Of a stretch of DNA of 6,665 nucleotides, positions 5,997 to 6,665 are shown piece after piece. This DNA comes from an uncultured Shinella sp. (GTDB lineage: Bacteria > Pseudomonadota > Alphaproteobacteria > Rhizobiales > Rhizobiaceae). The first letter of the stretch is position 1. Each line of letters opens with the position of its first letter. The stretch lies in the NCBI GenBank assembly GCA_946481465.1, contig CAMLOC010000211.1, positions 1 to 6,665 of the forward strand, read 5' to 3'. The notes under the pieces are model-generated. The model ran no database searches. It saw only the letters and a program-made list of their open reading frames with translations, and had not been told where the DNA came from. Both the position numbers and the translations under genes were made by a program.

Positions 5997-6665
5997 CTAA
6001 ATACCGGCGGGCCGGCGCAGATCCAGCGTCAGCGGGAAATCCGCCGGCGGTGTTTCCGGCCATAGCGTGTAGCCGCCTGTCCTGTGTCCCCAGGGCTCGA
6101 ACCGCGCCAGCCGGCGCGCCTCGGCCTCGTTGCCGTTGACCGGGAAGGTGTCATAGTTGCGTCCGCCCGGATGGGCAACGTGGTAAATGCAGCCCCCGAT
6201 CGCCCGCCGCGACCATGTATCATAAATGTCGAAGGTAAGCGGTGTGTTGACGGGCAGCACGGGATGCAGGCCCGAGGCCGGCTGCCAGGCCTTGTAGCGC
6301 ACGCCGGCGATAGAGACGCCCTTCACCCCGGTTGCCTTCAGTGGCATGGGCCGGCCGTTGCAGGCGACGGTGTAGCGTTCCGGATTGGCGGTCTCCAGCT
6401 TCACCTGCAAGCGTTCCACCGACGAATCGACATAGCGCACCGTGCCGCCGATGGCGCCCTGTTCGCCCATGACATGCCAGGGTTCGAGCGCCTGGCGCAC
6501 CTCGAGCTTCGCGCCCTCGTACTCGACCTCGCCGCAGAAGGGGAAGCGGAATTCGAGCTGGGCGGAGAACCATTCGGGCCTGAGGTCGAAGCCGTTCGCC
6601 TTGAGATCGGCGAGAACGTCGAGGAAATCCTGCCAGACGTAATGCGGCAGCATGAAGCGGTCGTG
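5997..6665 (-). CDS. DUF2126 protein, C-terminal part (transglutaminase/DUF2126 family; enters from the right edge)
   Basis: These are the last 222 residues of a DUF2126-family protein (COG4196 region), open to the right edge of the window. Recognisable segments are [13 protein letters not shown] at the start, followed by the [14 protein letters not shown] and [13 protein letters not shown] blocks, then [24 protein letters not shown] and [20 protein letters not shown]. Full-length relatives are about 1,100 residues with an N-terminal transglutaminase-like domain, so roughly four fifths, including any catalytic site, lies outside. The function of DUF2126 is not established. A methionine at 6651-6653 is internal and not the start, because the family motif continues upstream of it. 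The TAG stop is followed after 19 bases by the ATP-grasp/alpha-E gene. The same partners recur in many genomes, so this is probably the operon's first or an early gene. Confidence 0.93.
   Translation of the reverse strand, partial: HDRFMLPHYVWQDFLDVLADLKANGFDLRPEWFSAQLEFRFPFCGEVEYEGAKLEVRQALEPWHVMGEQGAIGGTVRYVDSSVERLQVKLETANPERYTVACNGRPMPLKATGVKGVSIAGVRYKAWQPASGLHPVLPVNTPLTFDIYDTWSRRAIGGCIYHVAHPGGRNYDTFPVNGNEAEARRLARFEPWGHRTGGYTLWPETPPADFPLTLDLRRPAGI

Overview
The window is GC-rich DNA that looks like an alphaproteobacterium of the Rhizobiaceae (Rhizobium, Agrobacterium, Ensifer or Shinella type). This is inferred from gene content and codon composition; no marker gene settles the genus. All five genes I can support lie on the minus strand, so the biological order runs from the right edge to the left. 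The gaps are short, and no stretch over 300 bases lacks a gene. There is no RNA gene, insertion sequence, CRISPR array or integrase.

Right part (about 2615-6665): a three-gene unit. It starts with the C-terminal end of a large DUF2126 protein, whose homologues usually carry an N-terminal transglutaminase domain. Next comes an 805-codon fusion of a circularly permuted ATP-grasp domain with an alpha-E helical domain. Last is a 295-residue transglutaminase-like protein with an intact Cys-His-Asp triad. Gaps of 19 and 22 bases and a terminator-like hairpin after the last gene argue for one transcript. Comparative genomics predicts that such clusters form and process amide bonds, with ATP-grasp and alpha-E making a peptide or peptide tag and the transglutaminase-fold proteins cleaving or transferring it. 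To my knowledge the substrate is unknown. This is the best candidate here for an undescribed system, although the cluster itself is widespread.

Middle (about 1217-2568): a single gene for a membrane-anchored TadG-like protein with a von Willebrand factor A domain. It has a possible CtrA site upstream and a strong intrinsic terminator downstream. It is not next to other tad/cpa pilus genes within the window.

Left part (1-1156): the first 356 codons of glycogen phosphorylase (glgP). Its leader holds a weak promoter candidate and an AAGCGCTT palindrome of the LacI-family type. In related bacteria glgP often heads a glycogen operon, which would continue beyond the left edge.

The three units appear to be separate transcripts that happen to point the same way. 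Nothing in the sequence links their functions.
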